Positions 9,184 to 18,538 of a DNA stretch of 64,000 bases are shown here, one piece after another. The stretch spans positions 682,001 through 746,000 of the forward strand of contig CAXXQD010000021.1 in the NCBI GenBank assembly GCA_963677475.2. The letters are read 5' to 3'. The notes under the pieces are model-generated. The model had not been told where the DNA came from. It saw only the letters and a program-made list of their open reading frames with translations, and ran no database searches. How positions within the stretch are numbered: the stretch's first letter is position 1; the number at the start of each line of letters is the position of its first letter. A program made the position numbers and the translations under genes. The stretch is from JABMQB01 sp963677475. GTDB lineage: Bacteria; Bacteroidota; Bacteroidia; Bacteroidales; Prolixibacteraceae.

Positions 9184-9612
9184 CTAATTGCCTAATAAAT
9201 TAGCGGAAATAATCCTTGTGTTATCATCAAGGGCTTCTAGTTTAATTTCTACCATTTTTTCAGGGAGGATGGGTTCGATCATTTCGGGCCATTCGATAAA
9301 GCAATAGTTTTTGCTGTACAAATAATCTTCGTAACCCAGGTCAAATGCTTCTTCCACATCTTTTATCCGATAGAAATCAAAATGATAAATAGGGGAAAGG
9401 TCACCCGATGTATATTCATTAATTATTGCAAAAGTTGGACTGGTTATATAATCATTGGATCCCAAAGCACGGCAAATTGCCTGAATAAACGTGGTTTTTC
9501 CAGCCCCCATTTTACCGTAAAATGCAAATACATTCTGACCGGGAAATGTTTCAAGGAGCTTTTTCCCGGCTTCTTCAAGCTGTTTTAACGATGTAATTTT
9601 TATAGAATACAT
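9184..9612 (-). CDS. tsaE: tRNA threonylcarbamoyladenosine biosynthesis ATPase TsaE
   Basis: The 142-residue protein (ATG at 9612, preferred over an in-frame TTG at 9630) has a Walker A motif GKMGAGKT at 33-40, the family motif SPTFAIINEY, and YHFDFYRI further on. TsaE is the ATPase that works with TsaB and TsaD to build the t6A modification at position 37 of ANN-decoding tRNAs. No tsaB or tsaD is in the window. It lies 118 nt upstream of the alanine dehydrogenase gene on the same strand. Confidence 0.93.
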   Translation of the reverse strand: MYSIKITSLKQLEEAGKKLLETFPGQNVFAFYGKMGAGKTTFIQAICRALGSNDYITSPTFAIINEYTSGDLSPIYHFDFYRIKDVEEAFDLGYEDYLYSKNYCFIEWPEMIEPILPEKMVEIKLEALDDNTRIISANLLGN

Positions 9613-9705
9613 TCCATTTATTTTGTGCAATTATAATAAATGTTTCAGAATATTGGAATCAAGGGGGTTAAAATTAGGGGCATATTGAGCAAACAGTGAT
9701 TTATA

Positions 9706-9740
9706 TTTGGTTTTTTATTCCAAAAAATAGTTTAATTTTG
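9706..9740 (+). promoter_or_regulatory. Probable gcvH promoter
   Basis: TAATTTTG at 9733-9740 fits the -7 TAnnTTTG element and TTTG at 9706-9709 could be the -33 element, with a 23-nt gap that is at the long end of the usual range. The gcvH start lies about 50 nt downstream of the expected start site. Confidence 0.4.
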
Positions 9741-9797
9741 GAATAATTTGAAAATCAAAAGTAAACAGGAGTTTCTGTTCTTTAAAAATACTAACAA

Positions 9798-10178
9798 ATG
9801 AATTTACCAGAAAATTTAAAGTATACCCAGGATCATGAATGGGTTCGTGTAGAAGGTGATGTTGCCGTGGTAGGCGTTACTGATTTTGCGCAAGGGGAAT
9901 TAGGCGATGTTGTTTTTGTAGAAATTGAAACTGAAGGCGAAAATTTAGACAAAGGTGAAACTTTTGGAACCGTTGAAGCCGTTAAAACAGTATCTGATTT
10001 GTTTATGCCGGTTGGTGGTGAAGTTATCGAGGTGAATGAAGGATTGGCAGATGAGCCCGAAGTTGTAAACAAAGATCCCTATGGCGAAGGTTGGATGATT
10101 AAAATTAAAATGGCGGATGCAGGTGAATTGGAAGAATTACTTTCACCGGAAGCATATAAAGATATGATTGAGGCTTAA
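9798..10178 (+). CDS. gcvH: Glycine cleavage system H protein
   Basis: This 126-residue protein is the lipoyl carrier of the glycine cleavage complex, shuttling the aminomethyl group between the P, T and L proteins. The lipoylation site is Lys63 in GTVEAVKTVSDL. The N-terminal YTQDHEWV motif is typical. Length matches the family. The other glycine cleavage genes are not in the window, so the complex is encoded at scattered loci. It is followed by two hairpin terminators before the convergent ribonucleotide reductase gene. Confidence 0.97.
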   Translation: MNLPENLKYTQDHEWVRVEGDVAVVGVTDFAQGELGDVVFVEIETEGENLDKGETFGTVEAVKTVSDLFMPVGGEVIEVNEGLADEPEVVNKDPYGEGWMIKIKMADAGELEELLSPEAYKDMIEA

Positions 10179-10201
10179 AAAAAATTAAGATAAACCAGGG
10201 G

Positions 10202-10232
10202 AGGCATTTTTTAAAAGAAGATGCCTTTTTTG
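10202..10232 (+). terminator. Terminator of gcvH
   Basis: AGGCAT (10202-10207) pairs with ATGCCT (10221-10226), followed by a T-run to 10231. It lies about 25 nt past the gcvH stop. Confidence 0.65.
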
Positions 10233-10245
10233 TTGCCTTCTACTG

Positions 10246-10280
10246 AAAAGCCCGGAATCCATAAAAAATCCCGGGCTTTT
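10246..10280. terminator. Bidirectional terminator between gcvH and the ribonucleotide reductase
   Basis: AAAAGCCCGG (10246-10255) is perfectly complementary to CCGGGCTTTT (10271-10280), with a 15-nt loop. The A/T ends let it act on both strands. It sits 23 nt past the minus-strand reductase stop codon. Confidence 0.7.
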
Positions 10281-10302
10281 ATTATTAGGCTAATAATTTA
10301 AA

Positions 10303-12858
10303 TTATCCACATTTTGATGATCCGCAGTCTTTACAGGTTAGGCAACCTTCCTGATAAATAACATTTTCAGATCCACATTCGCCACAAGCTGTATCTTCGG
10401 CAAGTGTTCCGTTTGGAATATATTTTTTCAATGCCCTTCCAACTCCGGCTTTCCATGAATTGATGGTTTCGTTATCAAACTGAAGGCTTGATACCAGGTC
10501 AATTACTTTATGGATTGGCATTCCGTGCCTTAATACACTTGAAATTAACTTGGCATAATTCCAAAATACAGGGTTGAATTTATAGGACAATCCTTCAATC
10601 GTGGTTTTGTAACCTCTTTTGTTGGTATATTGAAAATCATAACGTGAAGTACCATCGTCTTCGTAACTTTTTATGATTTTACCTTTTGTGACCGAACGTG
10701 GAAGTAATATACCATCTTCATCATCGGATAAACCCGTGAAAATTTCGTAAGGGTTATCGTTCATTAATCCGATAAATGCAATCCATTTTTCTTTGTTGTT
10801 TTGGAAACGTACAACATCACCTTCTAAAACTTCTGGGCGCTTTGTTGGTAGGGTAATTTTCCCTTCCGTCTTTTTTTCCGATTTATTGGAAATTAAAACC
10901 CCTGAGCGTGAGCCTTCACGATATACGGTAACTCCTTTACAACCACTTTTCCAGGCTTCCATATACAATTCACCAACCAATTCTTCGCTTGCATCGGCAG
11001 GAAGGTTGATTGTTACACTAATTGAGTGGTCAACCCATTTTTGGATCCTTCCCTGCATTTTAACTTTCGACATCCAGTCAACATCATTGGAAGTTGCTTT
11101 ATAATAGGGTGATTTGGTGATAAGCTCGTCAATTTCTTCTTCCGAATATAATTTATTTGTATCGTGGCCTTCCACATGCATCCAATCTTTAAATTTATGG
11201 TGGAATACGATGTATTCTTCCCAATTGTCCCCAACTTCATCTACAAAATCAACGCGTACCCCTTGATCGTTAGGGTTCACTTTTCTCCTTCGTTTATAAA
11301 CCGGCATAAAAACCGGCTCGATACCAGAGGTAGTTTGGGTCATCAAACTGGTTGTTCCGGTGGGTGCAATGGTTAATAACGCAATATTTCTACGCCCATG
11401 TTTTGCCATATCTTCGTAAAGGGCAGGGTCGGCTTCTTTAATTCTATTGATGAGTGGGTTGTTATTTTCGCGTTTGCTGTCATAAATTTTAAAAGGACCG
11501 CGGTCTTTTGCTAAATGCACCGATGAACGATAAGCTTCAAGAGTGATGGTTTTATGTATTTCTTCTGAGAAATCAGTTGCATTTTCGCTTCCATACCTTA
11601 AACCAAGGGCTGCCAGCATATCGCCTTCGGCAGTTATGCCAATTCCAGTCCTACGTCCTTCTTTCGCTTTTTTGCCAATATTTTTCCAAAGGGCTTTTTC
11701 GGTGTATTTTATTTCTTCGTTTTCAGGGTCATCGTTGATCTTTCCAATAATAGCATCAATTTTTTCCAGTTCAAGATCGATGATATCGTCCATTATTCTT
11801 TGTGCATAATGGATATGTTCTTTGAAAAGTTCAAAATTGAATTTTGCTTCTTTGGTAAAAGGATTTTCAACATACGAATAAAGGTTAATAGCCAATAGCC
11901 TGCAACTATCGTATGGGCATAACGGTATTTCTCCGCAAGGATTGGTAGATACGGTTTTGTAACCTAGGTCGGCATAACAATCTGGTACCGATTCGTTTAT
12001 GATGGTATCCCAAAAAAGAATACCTGGTTCAGCCGATTTCCACGCATTGTGGATTATTTTATTCCAAAGTTGACCTGCATCGGTATTTTTTTGATATAAA
12101 GGTGAATTTGAATGGATCGGATATTTTTGGTTATAAGGTTGATTGGTTTCTACCGAACGCATAAAATCATCGTGTATCTTTACAGACACATTGGCACCGG
12201 TAACTTTTCCCTGGGTCATTTTTGCATCAATGAACTTTTCTGAATCAGGATGCTTGATCGAAACCGATAACATTAAAGCACCTCTTCTCCCATCCTGGGC
12301 TACTTCGCGTGTTGAGTTTGAATACCGTTCCATAAAAGGAACAATCCCGGTGGAAGTAAGTGCAGAATTTTTTACAGGTGACCCTTGAGGGCGGATGTGT
12401 GAAAGGTCGTGTCCGACACCACCGCGCCTTTTCATTAGCTGTACTTGTTCCTGGTCAATTTTCATTATTCCGCCGTACGAGTCCGAATCACCATCATTTC
12501 CTACAACAAAACAATTAGAGAGGGAAGCTACTTGGTAATTGTTTCCAATACCAGTCATTGGCCCTCCTTGCGGGACTATATATTTAAATCCTTTAAGTAC
12601 CTTATAGATTTCTTCTTCGGTGAGGGGGTTTTCATACTTATTTTCAATACGTGCAATTTCTTTTGCGAGCCTTTTATGCATGTCATCGGGGGTTAATTCG
12701 TATAAATTCCCAAATGAATCTTTTAGCGCATACTTGTTAATCCAAACTCTGGCTGCTAAATCGTCTCCTTTAAAGTACTTCAGGGAAGCATTAAAAGCCT
12801 CATCTTGAGAGTAAATTTTCCTTCCTGTTGTGGTTTTTACAGTTACGTTGTTGTCCAT
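10303..12858 (-). CDS. nrdJ: Adenosylcobalamin-dependent (class II) ribonucleotide reductase
   Basis: The 851-residue protein has the alpha-barrel of ribonucleotide reductases: LSNCFVVGNDGDSDSYGG near 113-130, the active-site region STNPCGEIPL, and a late TIAPTGTTS loop. It ends in a Cys-rich tail (CGECGSENVIYQEGCLTC then CKDCGSSKCG), the pattern of vitamin B12-dependent NrdJ enzymes, where these cysteines re-reduce the active site or bind metal. Class II enzymes make deoxynucleotides without oxygen and need no small subunit, which fits an anaerobe or facultative anaerobe. No cobalamin riboswitch is apparent upstream. It stands alone on the minus strand. Confidence 0.93.
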   Translation of the reverse strand: MDNNVTVKTTTGRKIYSQDEAFNASLKYFKGDDLAARVWINKYALKDSFGNLYELTPDDMHKRLAKEIARIENKYENPLTEEEIYKVLKGFKYIVPQGGPMTGIGNNYQVASLSNCFVVGNDGDSDSYGGIMKIDQEQVQLMKRRGGVGHDLSHIRPQGSPVKNSALTSTGIVPFMERYSNSTREVAQDGRRGALMLSVSIKHPDSEKFIDAKMTQGKVTGANVSVKIHDDFMRSVETNQPYNQKYPIHSNSPLYQKNTDAGQLWNKIIHNAWKSAEPGILFWDTIINESVPDCYADLGYKTVSTNPCGEIPLCPYDSCRLLAINLYSYVENPFTKEAKFNFELFKEHIHYAQRIMDDIIDLELEKIDAIIGKINDDPENEEIKYTEKALWKNIGKKAKEGRRTGIGITAEGDMLAALGLRYGSENATDFSEEIHKTITLEAYRSSVHLAKDRGPFKIYDSKRENNNPLINRIKEADPALYEDMAKHGRRNIALLTIAPTGTTSLMTQTTSGIEPVFMPVYKRRRKVNPNDQGVRVDFVDEVGDNWEEYIVFHHKFKDWMHVEGHDTNKLYSEEEIDELITKSPYYKATSNDVDWMSKVKMQGRIQKWVDHSISVTINLPADASEELVGELYMEAWKSGCKGVTVYREGSRSGVLISNKSEKKTEGKITLPTKRPEVLEGDVVRFQNNKEKWIAFIGLMNDNPYEIFTGLSDDEDGILLPRSVTKGKIIKSYEDDGTSRYDFQYTNKRGYKTTIEGLSYKFNPVFWNYAKLISSVLRHGMPIHKVIDLVSSLQFDNETINSWKAGVGRALKKYIPNGTLAEDTACGECGSENVIYQEGCLTCKDCGSSKCG

Positions 12859-13194
12859 AAAATGATGTAAAAAAATAAGTTTTAATTAAGCGATGTTTTA
12901 ACTGAAGAATAATCCCTGTTCAGCTATCAAAAAACGTCTCATGCAAGATAAGCTACAAAACAAATAAATGGAATACTTTTTCAATAAAAGAAATTAAAAG
13001 TTATCAACTTGAAAATGTTAGTACACAGATAGTCAGCAATATACATATTTGATAAGGGCAAAAAGTTTACCAAAACGAAAATTTGTTTAAACAAACTATT
13101 GCAAAAAACGATGAAATTTCTATATAATTTTTAAATCTAAATTCAAGAAATATTTGTCCCAAAAAGGGACTAAAAAAAGTGGTGATAAATGAGC
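12859..13194. other. Non-coding region between nrdJ and waaA
   Basis: This 336-base AT-rich stretch has no credible gene. The only structure I see is a perfect 14-bp palindrome TTTGTTTAAACAAA at 13082-13095, nearer the waaA end than the nrdJ start. It could be an operator or chance in AT-rich DNA. Confidence 0.4.
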
Positions 13195-14433
13195 TTAAAT
13201 GTTGAAAACTTTTTTGGTGATTTTAGAGCTTGCCCCCAGATTTTTTTCTACAAACTTGCGGCTTATCTTTCCTGCTTCCTTTAGCCTGTCTTTATTGTTC
13301 AGGAGACCATCAAAAATCGAACCAAGATCGTCGTAAGAATTTATTGGGAATGCTGCTCCCAAAGTGACCAAATTGCATGCTTCGTCAAATTTGTGGTAGT
13401 TGGGCCCAAAGACAATGGGCATTCCATAGGTTGCTGCTTCCAGGGTATTATGAATACCAACACCAAAACCACCTCCTATATATGCGATCTCGCCATATTG
13501 ATATAAGGATGACAAAATCCCAATGGAATCAATGATTACAACCTCAATAGCCGCCATGTTCCGGCCTTCGGTTTGACTGAAACGAACGCATTGCTTTTGG
13601 AGCGATTGTTCGATTCTTTGAATATTGTTTTCATTCACTTCGTGGGGGGCAATGATAAACCTGGCAACTCCATTATGCTTGTTGATAAACTCCACAAGCA
13701 TTTCTTCATCGGGCTTCCAGGAGCTTCCAACTACAATTAGCGGTTGATTTCTTTTCCATTCTTCGATCAATGGAAACTTAGATGTGTTTGCCGAAATTGC
13801 TGCAACTCGGTCGAACCTTGTATCGCCGGTAATGCTATAATTGTTGATTCCGATGCTTGTTAATAATTCTGCCGACTTTTTATTTTGAATAAAAAAATGG
13901 GTAAACCCGCCTAAAATTTTCCTGTACCATTTTGCCCAAGGTGAGTTTTTAAAAAATAATTGCCCTTCGCGAAATATTGCCGATACGGCAAAAAGTTCAA
14001 TGCCTTGTTTGTTGATTTCAGTGATGTAATGGTACCAGAATTCATATTTAACGAACAATACCTTTTCGGGCTTCACAATGCGCACAAACCTTCGGGCATT
14101 TTTCCTGGTATCTATTGGCAGATAAGAAATTATATCGGCCCCTTCGTAGTTTTTCCGGATTTCGTAGCCTGAAGGAGAAAAGAAAGTTAACAAAATCCCC
14201 TTTTCGGGAAACTTGTTTTTAACGTCTTCCATTACAGGGCGGCATTGTTCAAATTCGCCCAAACTTGCACAATGAAACCAAATGTATTTTTTATTGGGAT
14301 CGATTTTTTGTTTTAAGGCTACTTCCCAATTTTTCCGTCCCCGGATAAACAATTTGGCTTTGGTATTAAAACCCGATGCCAGTTTTATGAGCAGGGCGTA
14401 GACAAAAATCCCTAAATTATAGAATACGGTCAT
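13195..14433 (-). CDS. waaA: 3-deoxy-D-manno-octulosonic acid (Kdo) transferase
   Basis: This 412-residue glycosyltransferase (family GT30) adds Kdo to lipid IVA in lipopolysaccharide synthesis on the inner face of the cytoplasmic membrane. Evidence is the N-terminal membrane-anchor segment (YNLGIFVYALLIKLAS), FHCASLGEFEQCRPVMED with the likely catalytic Glu, VVGSSWKPDEE, and GGGFGVGIHNTLEAATYGMP near the C-terminus. Length is normal for the family. It is the last of three minus-strand genes, 68 nt after the lycopene cyclase-like gene, and may share a transcript with it. Confidence 0.93.
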   Translation of the reverse strand: MTVFYNLGIFVYALLIKLASGFNTKAKLFIRGRKNWEVALKQKIDPNKKYIWFHCASLGEFEQCRPVMEDVKNKFPEKGILLTFFSPSGYEIRKNYEGADIISYLPIDTRKNARRFVRIVKPEKVLFVKYEFWYHYITEINKQGIELFAVSAIFREGQLFFKNSPWAKWYRKILGGFTHFFIQNKKSAELLTSIGINNYSITGDTRFDRVAAISANTSKFPLIEEWKRNQPLIVVGSSWKPDEEMLVEFINKHNGVARFIIAPHEVNENNIQRIEQSLQKQCVRFSQTEGRNMAAIEVVIIDSIGILSSLYQYGEIAYIGGGFGVGIHNTLEAATYGMPIVFGPNYHKFDEACNLVTLGAAFPINSYDDLGSIFDGLLNNKDRLKEAGKISRKFVEKNLGASSKITKKVFNI

Positions 14434-14501
14434 TTTAAATTAATTGCTTTGTAAATGTACAAGTATTGTTTGAATAGAAATAAAGGTTTTGTGGTTGTTT
14501 C

Positions 14502-15185
14502 TTAAAATTTTCTTTTTACAAGAAAATATTCATAGATTGTGAAATTCATCAGTATCAACAAAAACAACTTTATGAAATTTTCAAGGGGAATATTAATAAT
14601 TAAAATACCTAGAATATGGCTTGTTTGGTAGTTTGTAATTTCGGGTATTCCGGTTAGTGAGTGATAAAAAATATAAAGAACACTGAGGATAAAATAGCTG
14701 AAGTAAAAGTTGGAATAGTTGGGTTTGAATTTATTTCGAAAAATGGTGTATGCCAAATAAGCAAAAGCGAACATAAATACCGATAATGTATATAATTTAC
14801 CCATGTTTATATAGGCTGTTAATCCAAACACAAGCATGAGCACAAGGCTTAAAACCAACATTACATTATCGTGAATACGTTTTGGTATTGACTTTAAAAA
14901 GTCGTAAATAAAAAAACCTGCGAAAAGAAACGAGAAATAAAACACGATTTCTTCCAAAGGAATGCCAAATTTGCTAATGCTTATCGTATTAAAATGGAAA
15001 TTCCAGATGTTTGCGATTGCAAATTTTACATCCCAGAAAATAAAAACAAGTGCAGTAATTAATATGGAAGGAAGGGATGCAATCCAATTTTTGTAGAATT
15101 TAATTTTTGGGTGAAAACTTAAGATAACTGTAAGTATAAAAACGCCCCCTAAGAAGATTAATTTCCAATAGTTTAAAAGTTCCAT
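14502..15185 (-). CDS. Lycopene cyclase-domain membrane protein
   Basis: The 227-residue protein is almost wholly hydrophobic, with six or seven predicted transmembrane helices. Two copies of a PLE motif are visible, GIPLEEIVFYF and NIPLENFIKLF, one in each half. That duplicated arrangement is the hallmark of the heterodimer-type lycopene beta-cyclase domain (CrtYc/CrtYd fused), which closes beta-ionone rings on lycopene. No crtB, crtI or other carotenoid gene is near; instead it begins 10 nt after the beta-galactosidase stop. A different prenyl substrate is possible. Confidence 0.75.
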   Translation of the reverse strand: MELLNYWKLIFLGGVFILTVILSFHPKIKFYKNWIASLPSILITALVFIFWDVKFAIANIWNFHFNTISISKFGIPLEEIVFYFSFLFAGFFIYDFLKSIPKRIHDNVMLVLSLVLMLVFGLTAYINMGKLYTLSVFMFAFAYLAYTIFRNKFKPNYSNFYFSYFILSVLYIFYHSLTGIPEITNYQTSHILGILIINIPLENFIKLFLLILMNFTIYEYFLVKRKF

Positions 15186-15195
15186 TTGACGTTTA

Positions 15196-18100
15196 TTAAT
15201 TTATTAATGGCTCGATAATAAAGGTAAAACTTTGCGGTTCCGGTTTTAATTGATATTCAGGCAAAGTTAATGCATTGCCACAACTATTGTTTCCAATTCC
15301 ACATTGTTTTATGTCCAGGTTCCAATAAACTTCGCTGGTGCGGGTAAGGTCGTAGGTGTGCATTGCCTCTGTTAGATTTTTAGTGGTGTAATGGTGTGCA
15401 CTGGTTTCGAATGCCTGAAGGCTGGTTGCCAGAAATCCTCCGGGTGCGCCAAATAATTTTGCCCATCGTACTTCGGTTTTATTCCCATTTTCCTGTGGTA
15501 CGGGATAATTGGTGAATTGCTCATCGATGGTTCCGGAATAAACACCATACTTTGCACCAGTGTTCCGGTCAACATAATTTTCGTGTGCCCCTTTTCCATA
15601 CCAACTAATATTGTTCATAAACGAAGGGAGTGCCAATTGTAATCCAATCCGTGGCATGCTGATAATATCGGGCAATGTATTAATGGTTGTTACCAGAACA
15701 ATCTTTCCGTCCGTCGAAACCCGATAAAACATCGAATAATCAATGCATGTTTTTCCATTTTCGGATACCAGTTGCTCATGGGTTTTTATTTTCACCAATC
15801 GGGTAGTGTCCCTTATAAGTTCCACATCCAAAACCTTATGCGATAGTTTGTCAAGCCCGGCTTCGATCCAATTTGCAGCCATCGTTTTTCCCGTAAAAAC
15901 TGCACCATAGCCACCATCGTTATCGGTAGGTGCGCGCCATACGTTTAGTTTGGGGCCATGCACCAGGATATACCTGTTTTTATATCGGTAATCGCTGATA
16001 ATCCCTTTTGTTTTATCGTATTTAATTTCAAATTCATCGCTAACAACTTTGATAAAAAAGTCGTTGTATAGAACGCTGACAGGGCCATCCTCTATTTCAG
16101 GAGTTGGATAAATAAAGGGTTGAAGGATAAATTGCTCCCAGGCAATCTCATACCCAGCTTCCGCCCAATCGGTCGCATTTTTGGTTCGAACCGAAATGGT
16201 CAGGATGTATTCTTTATCTGCTTGGATGTTTGTTTTTAAATAAGGAATAGATATTTTCCCGGATGATAATGCGGCAATGTCGGGTGCCTGAATTTCTCCG
16301 GAATCAATAGCTTCCCCATTTTCTAACAATTCCCAAAAAATAGCGAAGGAACCCAGGTTCGTAAATTGGAATTTATTTTGCACTTCCGCTTCCTGCGTGA
16401 TGGGATTAAAACCAGCGAACTTTACGTTTTGGTAAACTTTTTTTACTTCAGCAATTTTTGGTGTAAGCGATAGGTCTGGGAATAACAATCCGTTTAGGCA
16501 AAAATTTTGGTTGTTTGGTTCGTCCTTAAAATCACCTCCATAAGCAAAGAAGTTTTTACCATCGTTCGTTTTTTTCAAAATTCCCTGGTCAACCCAATCC
16601 CAAATACAACCACCAATAAGTTTCGGATATTTTTCGAAAATATCGATATACTCTTGTAGATTGCCAACAGAATTCCCCATGGCATGGGCAAACTCGTTTA
16701 ATAAAAACGGTCTGCGGTCTGCATGGTCTTTCCCTATTTCATGAAGATCGTCGAGGCTATGGTAGCGGTTCGCCATGGTTTTTACTTTTCCTCCGCCAAG
16801 AATGTCGCCAACTTTCGGGTTATTACTAAAGTGGTAATGCGTTGGGCGCGATGGATCACGTTTTTTTACCCACTGTTCCATTGCTACCATATTGTTCCCA
16901 TTTCCGGCTTCGTTACCAAGCGACCACATGATTACACACGGATGGTTTTTATCTCGTTCAACCATGGCCTTCATCCGGGCAAGATGCGCCATTTCCCATT
17001 CAGGTTCATTTGCCAATGTTTCCTCAGTATAGCCCATCCCGTGTGATTCAAGGTTTGCTTCATCGATTACCAACAAACCATATTTGTTGCATAATTCATA
17101 AAAATATGCAGGAGCCGGGAAGTGCGCTGTTCTTACACACATGATGTTGTGTTCTTTCATCAGTTTGACTTCCGATTCCATTTGCTGTTGGGTAATGTAA
17201 TGCCCGGTTGTTGGATTATGTTCAACCCGGTTCACCCCTTTTATTAATACTGGTTGCCCGTTTAAGTATAAACCTGAGCTGCTATGTTCAATTTTTCGAA
17301 AACCAATGTAGCATGATTGACTTTCAATAATCTTATTCTCATCGTCGCGAAGGTGAAGGGTAAGTTGGAACAAGTTTGGGGTTTCGTGGGTCCATTTTTT
17401 CGGGTTATTAATGTATGCATTGATGCTTGTTTTTTTCTCGGTGCCCGGAAAGAAACCAAGAGCCTGGTTTTGCTCAAAAACAACTTCTCCATTTTCATTT
17501 AAAAGAATGGCTTTTAGTTCATACCCTAGCTTTTTACTTCCCGAAAAATTCTTCAACAGGGTTTCAATAGTAATTGAAGCATCTTTGTAATCATCGTCAA
17601 GATTGGTTTTTACGAAATAGTCATGGATATGGACTTTTGGCGTTGCATACATAAAAACATCCCTGAATATGCCACTTAGGCGCCATCTATCCTGATCTTC
17701 AATGTAACTGCCATCTGACCACCTGAAAACCTGTACTACCAGCACATTTTCTTTTTTCTTCAGGAAAGGGGTAATATTAAATTCTGCAGGTGTGTTACTT
17801 CCCTGGCTGTATCCAACTTTTTTCCCATTCACCCATATATAAAAAGCAGATTCAACCCCGGCAAAATGTATAATAACTTCCCGTCCTTTCCATGATTCGG
17901 GGACATTGAATATTTTACGATAATGCCCAACCGGATTTTTATTTATCCCATTTATAAACGGAGGGTTTTTATCGAAGGGATAATTTATATTGCTGTAAAT
18001 AGGTTTACCAAAACCATGCATTTGCCAATTGGAAGGAACTGGCAAGTTGTCCCAGCCCTGCTCCTCAAACTTAGGCTCATGGAATCCCGGAATCCTTTGT

Positions 18101-18342
18101 TGCACCGATTCTGTCCATTTAAATTTCCAGATTCCGTTTAGTGATCTAAAATAATGGGAATCCCGATAATCCTGGCACACAGAACTGGAATCGGAATGCG
18201 GAACCGTTAAATTTGTTGCATCCAGTTTATTAATTCCAAAAACCAAAGGATTTTCCCAATCATTAGGCAACGGCTGTCCACATAAGTTTAATTGAAGAAA
18301 TACGATGGGAGATAGTATTAATAAAAGAGCTTTGTAAACCAT
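15196..18342 (-). CDS. Glycoside hydrolase family 2 beta-galactosidase (LacZ-like)
   Basis: The 1048-residue enzyme has the five-domain LacZ layout: sugar-binding jelly roll (WKFKWTESV onward), two Ig-like domains flanking the TIM barrel, and a C-terminal small-chain beta-sandwich domain. Acid/base Glu478 lies in WSLGNEAGNG and nucleophile Glu550 in NEFAHAMGNS. An N-terminal hydrophobic signal (KALLLILSPIVFLQLNLCGQ) points to export to the periplasm. Its neighbour on the other strand is a sigma/FecR/SusCD locus, so it may process an oligosaccharide brought in by that SusC/SusD pair. True substrate (galactoside or other) cannot be told from sequence alone. Confidence 0.92.
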   Translation of the reverse strand: MVYKALLLILSPIVFLQLNLCGQPLPNDWENPLVFGINKLDATNLTVPHSDSSSVCQDYRDSHYFRSLNGIWKFKWTESVQQRIPGFHEPKFEEQGWDNLPVPSNWQMHGFGKPIYSNINYPFDKNPPFINGINKNPVGHYRKIFNVPESWKGREVIIHFAGVESAFYIWVNGKKVGYSQGSNTPAEFNITPFLKKKENVLVVQVFRWSDGSYIEDQDRWRLSGIFRDVFMYATPKVHIHDYFVKTNLDDDYKDASITIETLLKNFSGSKKLGYELKAILLNENGEVVFEQNQALGFFPGTEKKTSINAYINNPKKWTHETPNLFQLTLHLRDDENKIIESQSCYIGFRKIEHSSSGLYLNGQPVLIKGVNRVEHNPTTGHYITQQQMESEVKLMKEHNIMCVRTAHFPAPAYFYELCNKYGLLVIDEANLESHGMGYTEETLANEPEWEMAHLARMKAMVERDKNHPCVIMWSLGNEAGNGNNMVAMEQWVKKRDPSRPTHYHFSNNPKVGDILGGGKVKTMANRYHSLDDLHEIGKDHADRRPFLLNEFAHAMGNSVGNLQEYIDIFEKYPKLIGGCIWDWVDQGILKKTNDGKNFFAYGGDFKDEPNNQNFCLNGLLFPDLSLTPKIAEVKKVYQNVKFAGFNPITQEAEVQNKFQFTNLGSFAIFWELLENGEAIDSGEIQAPDIAALSSGKISIPYLKTNIQADKEYILTISVRTKNATDWAEAGYEIAWEQFILQPFIYPTPEIEDGPVSVLYNDFFIKVVSDEFEIKYDKTKGIISDYRYKNRYILVHGPKLNVWRAPTDNDGGYGAVFTGKTMAANWIEAGLDKLSHKVLDVELIRDTTRLVKIKTHEQLVSENGKTCIDYSMFYRVSTDGKIVLVTTINTLPDIISMPRIGLQLALPSFMNNISWYGKGAHENYVDRNTGAKYGVYSGTIDEQFTNYPVPQENGNKTEVRWAKLFGAPGGFLATSLQAFETSAHHYTTKNLTEAMHTYDLTRTSEVYWNLDIKQCGIGNNSCGNALTLPEYQLKPEPQSFTFIIEPLIN

Positions 18343-18359
18343 GCTATAAATTTGAACGC

Positions 18360-18394
18360 CAAAAATAGCAATTATTTATTTTGTTGGTTTCAAT
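18360..18394 (-). promoter_or_regulatory. Possible promoter of the GH2 gene
   Basis: Read on the minus strand, TATTTTTG (18367 to 18360) fits the -7 TAnnTTTG element. A weak ATTG (18394 to 18391) lies 23 nt upstream. Only the -7 element is convincing. It leaves a very short leader to the ATG at 18342. Confidence 0.35.
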
Positions 18395-18538
18395 TTAGGG
18401 GTACTGGCTGATTTATGTTTATTAGTAGCGTAATGTGTTCATTTATAGATTTGCATTAGCAATAAATTCCGGAAAAGGGTAGAAAGATTAAGAACGGGAT
18501 TTAAATCCTATATTTGTTCAGCAAAAATCAGATTTGGG

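Noticed and set aside
12859..13194. Cobalamin riboswitch upstream of the B12-dependent reductase
   Set aside because: No B12-box-like sequence or long structured leader could be recognised; the region is plain AT-rich DNA.
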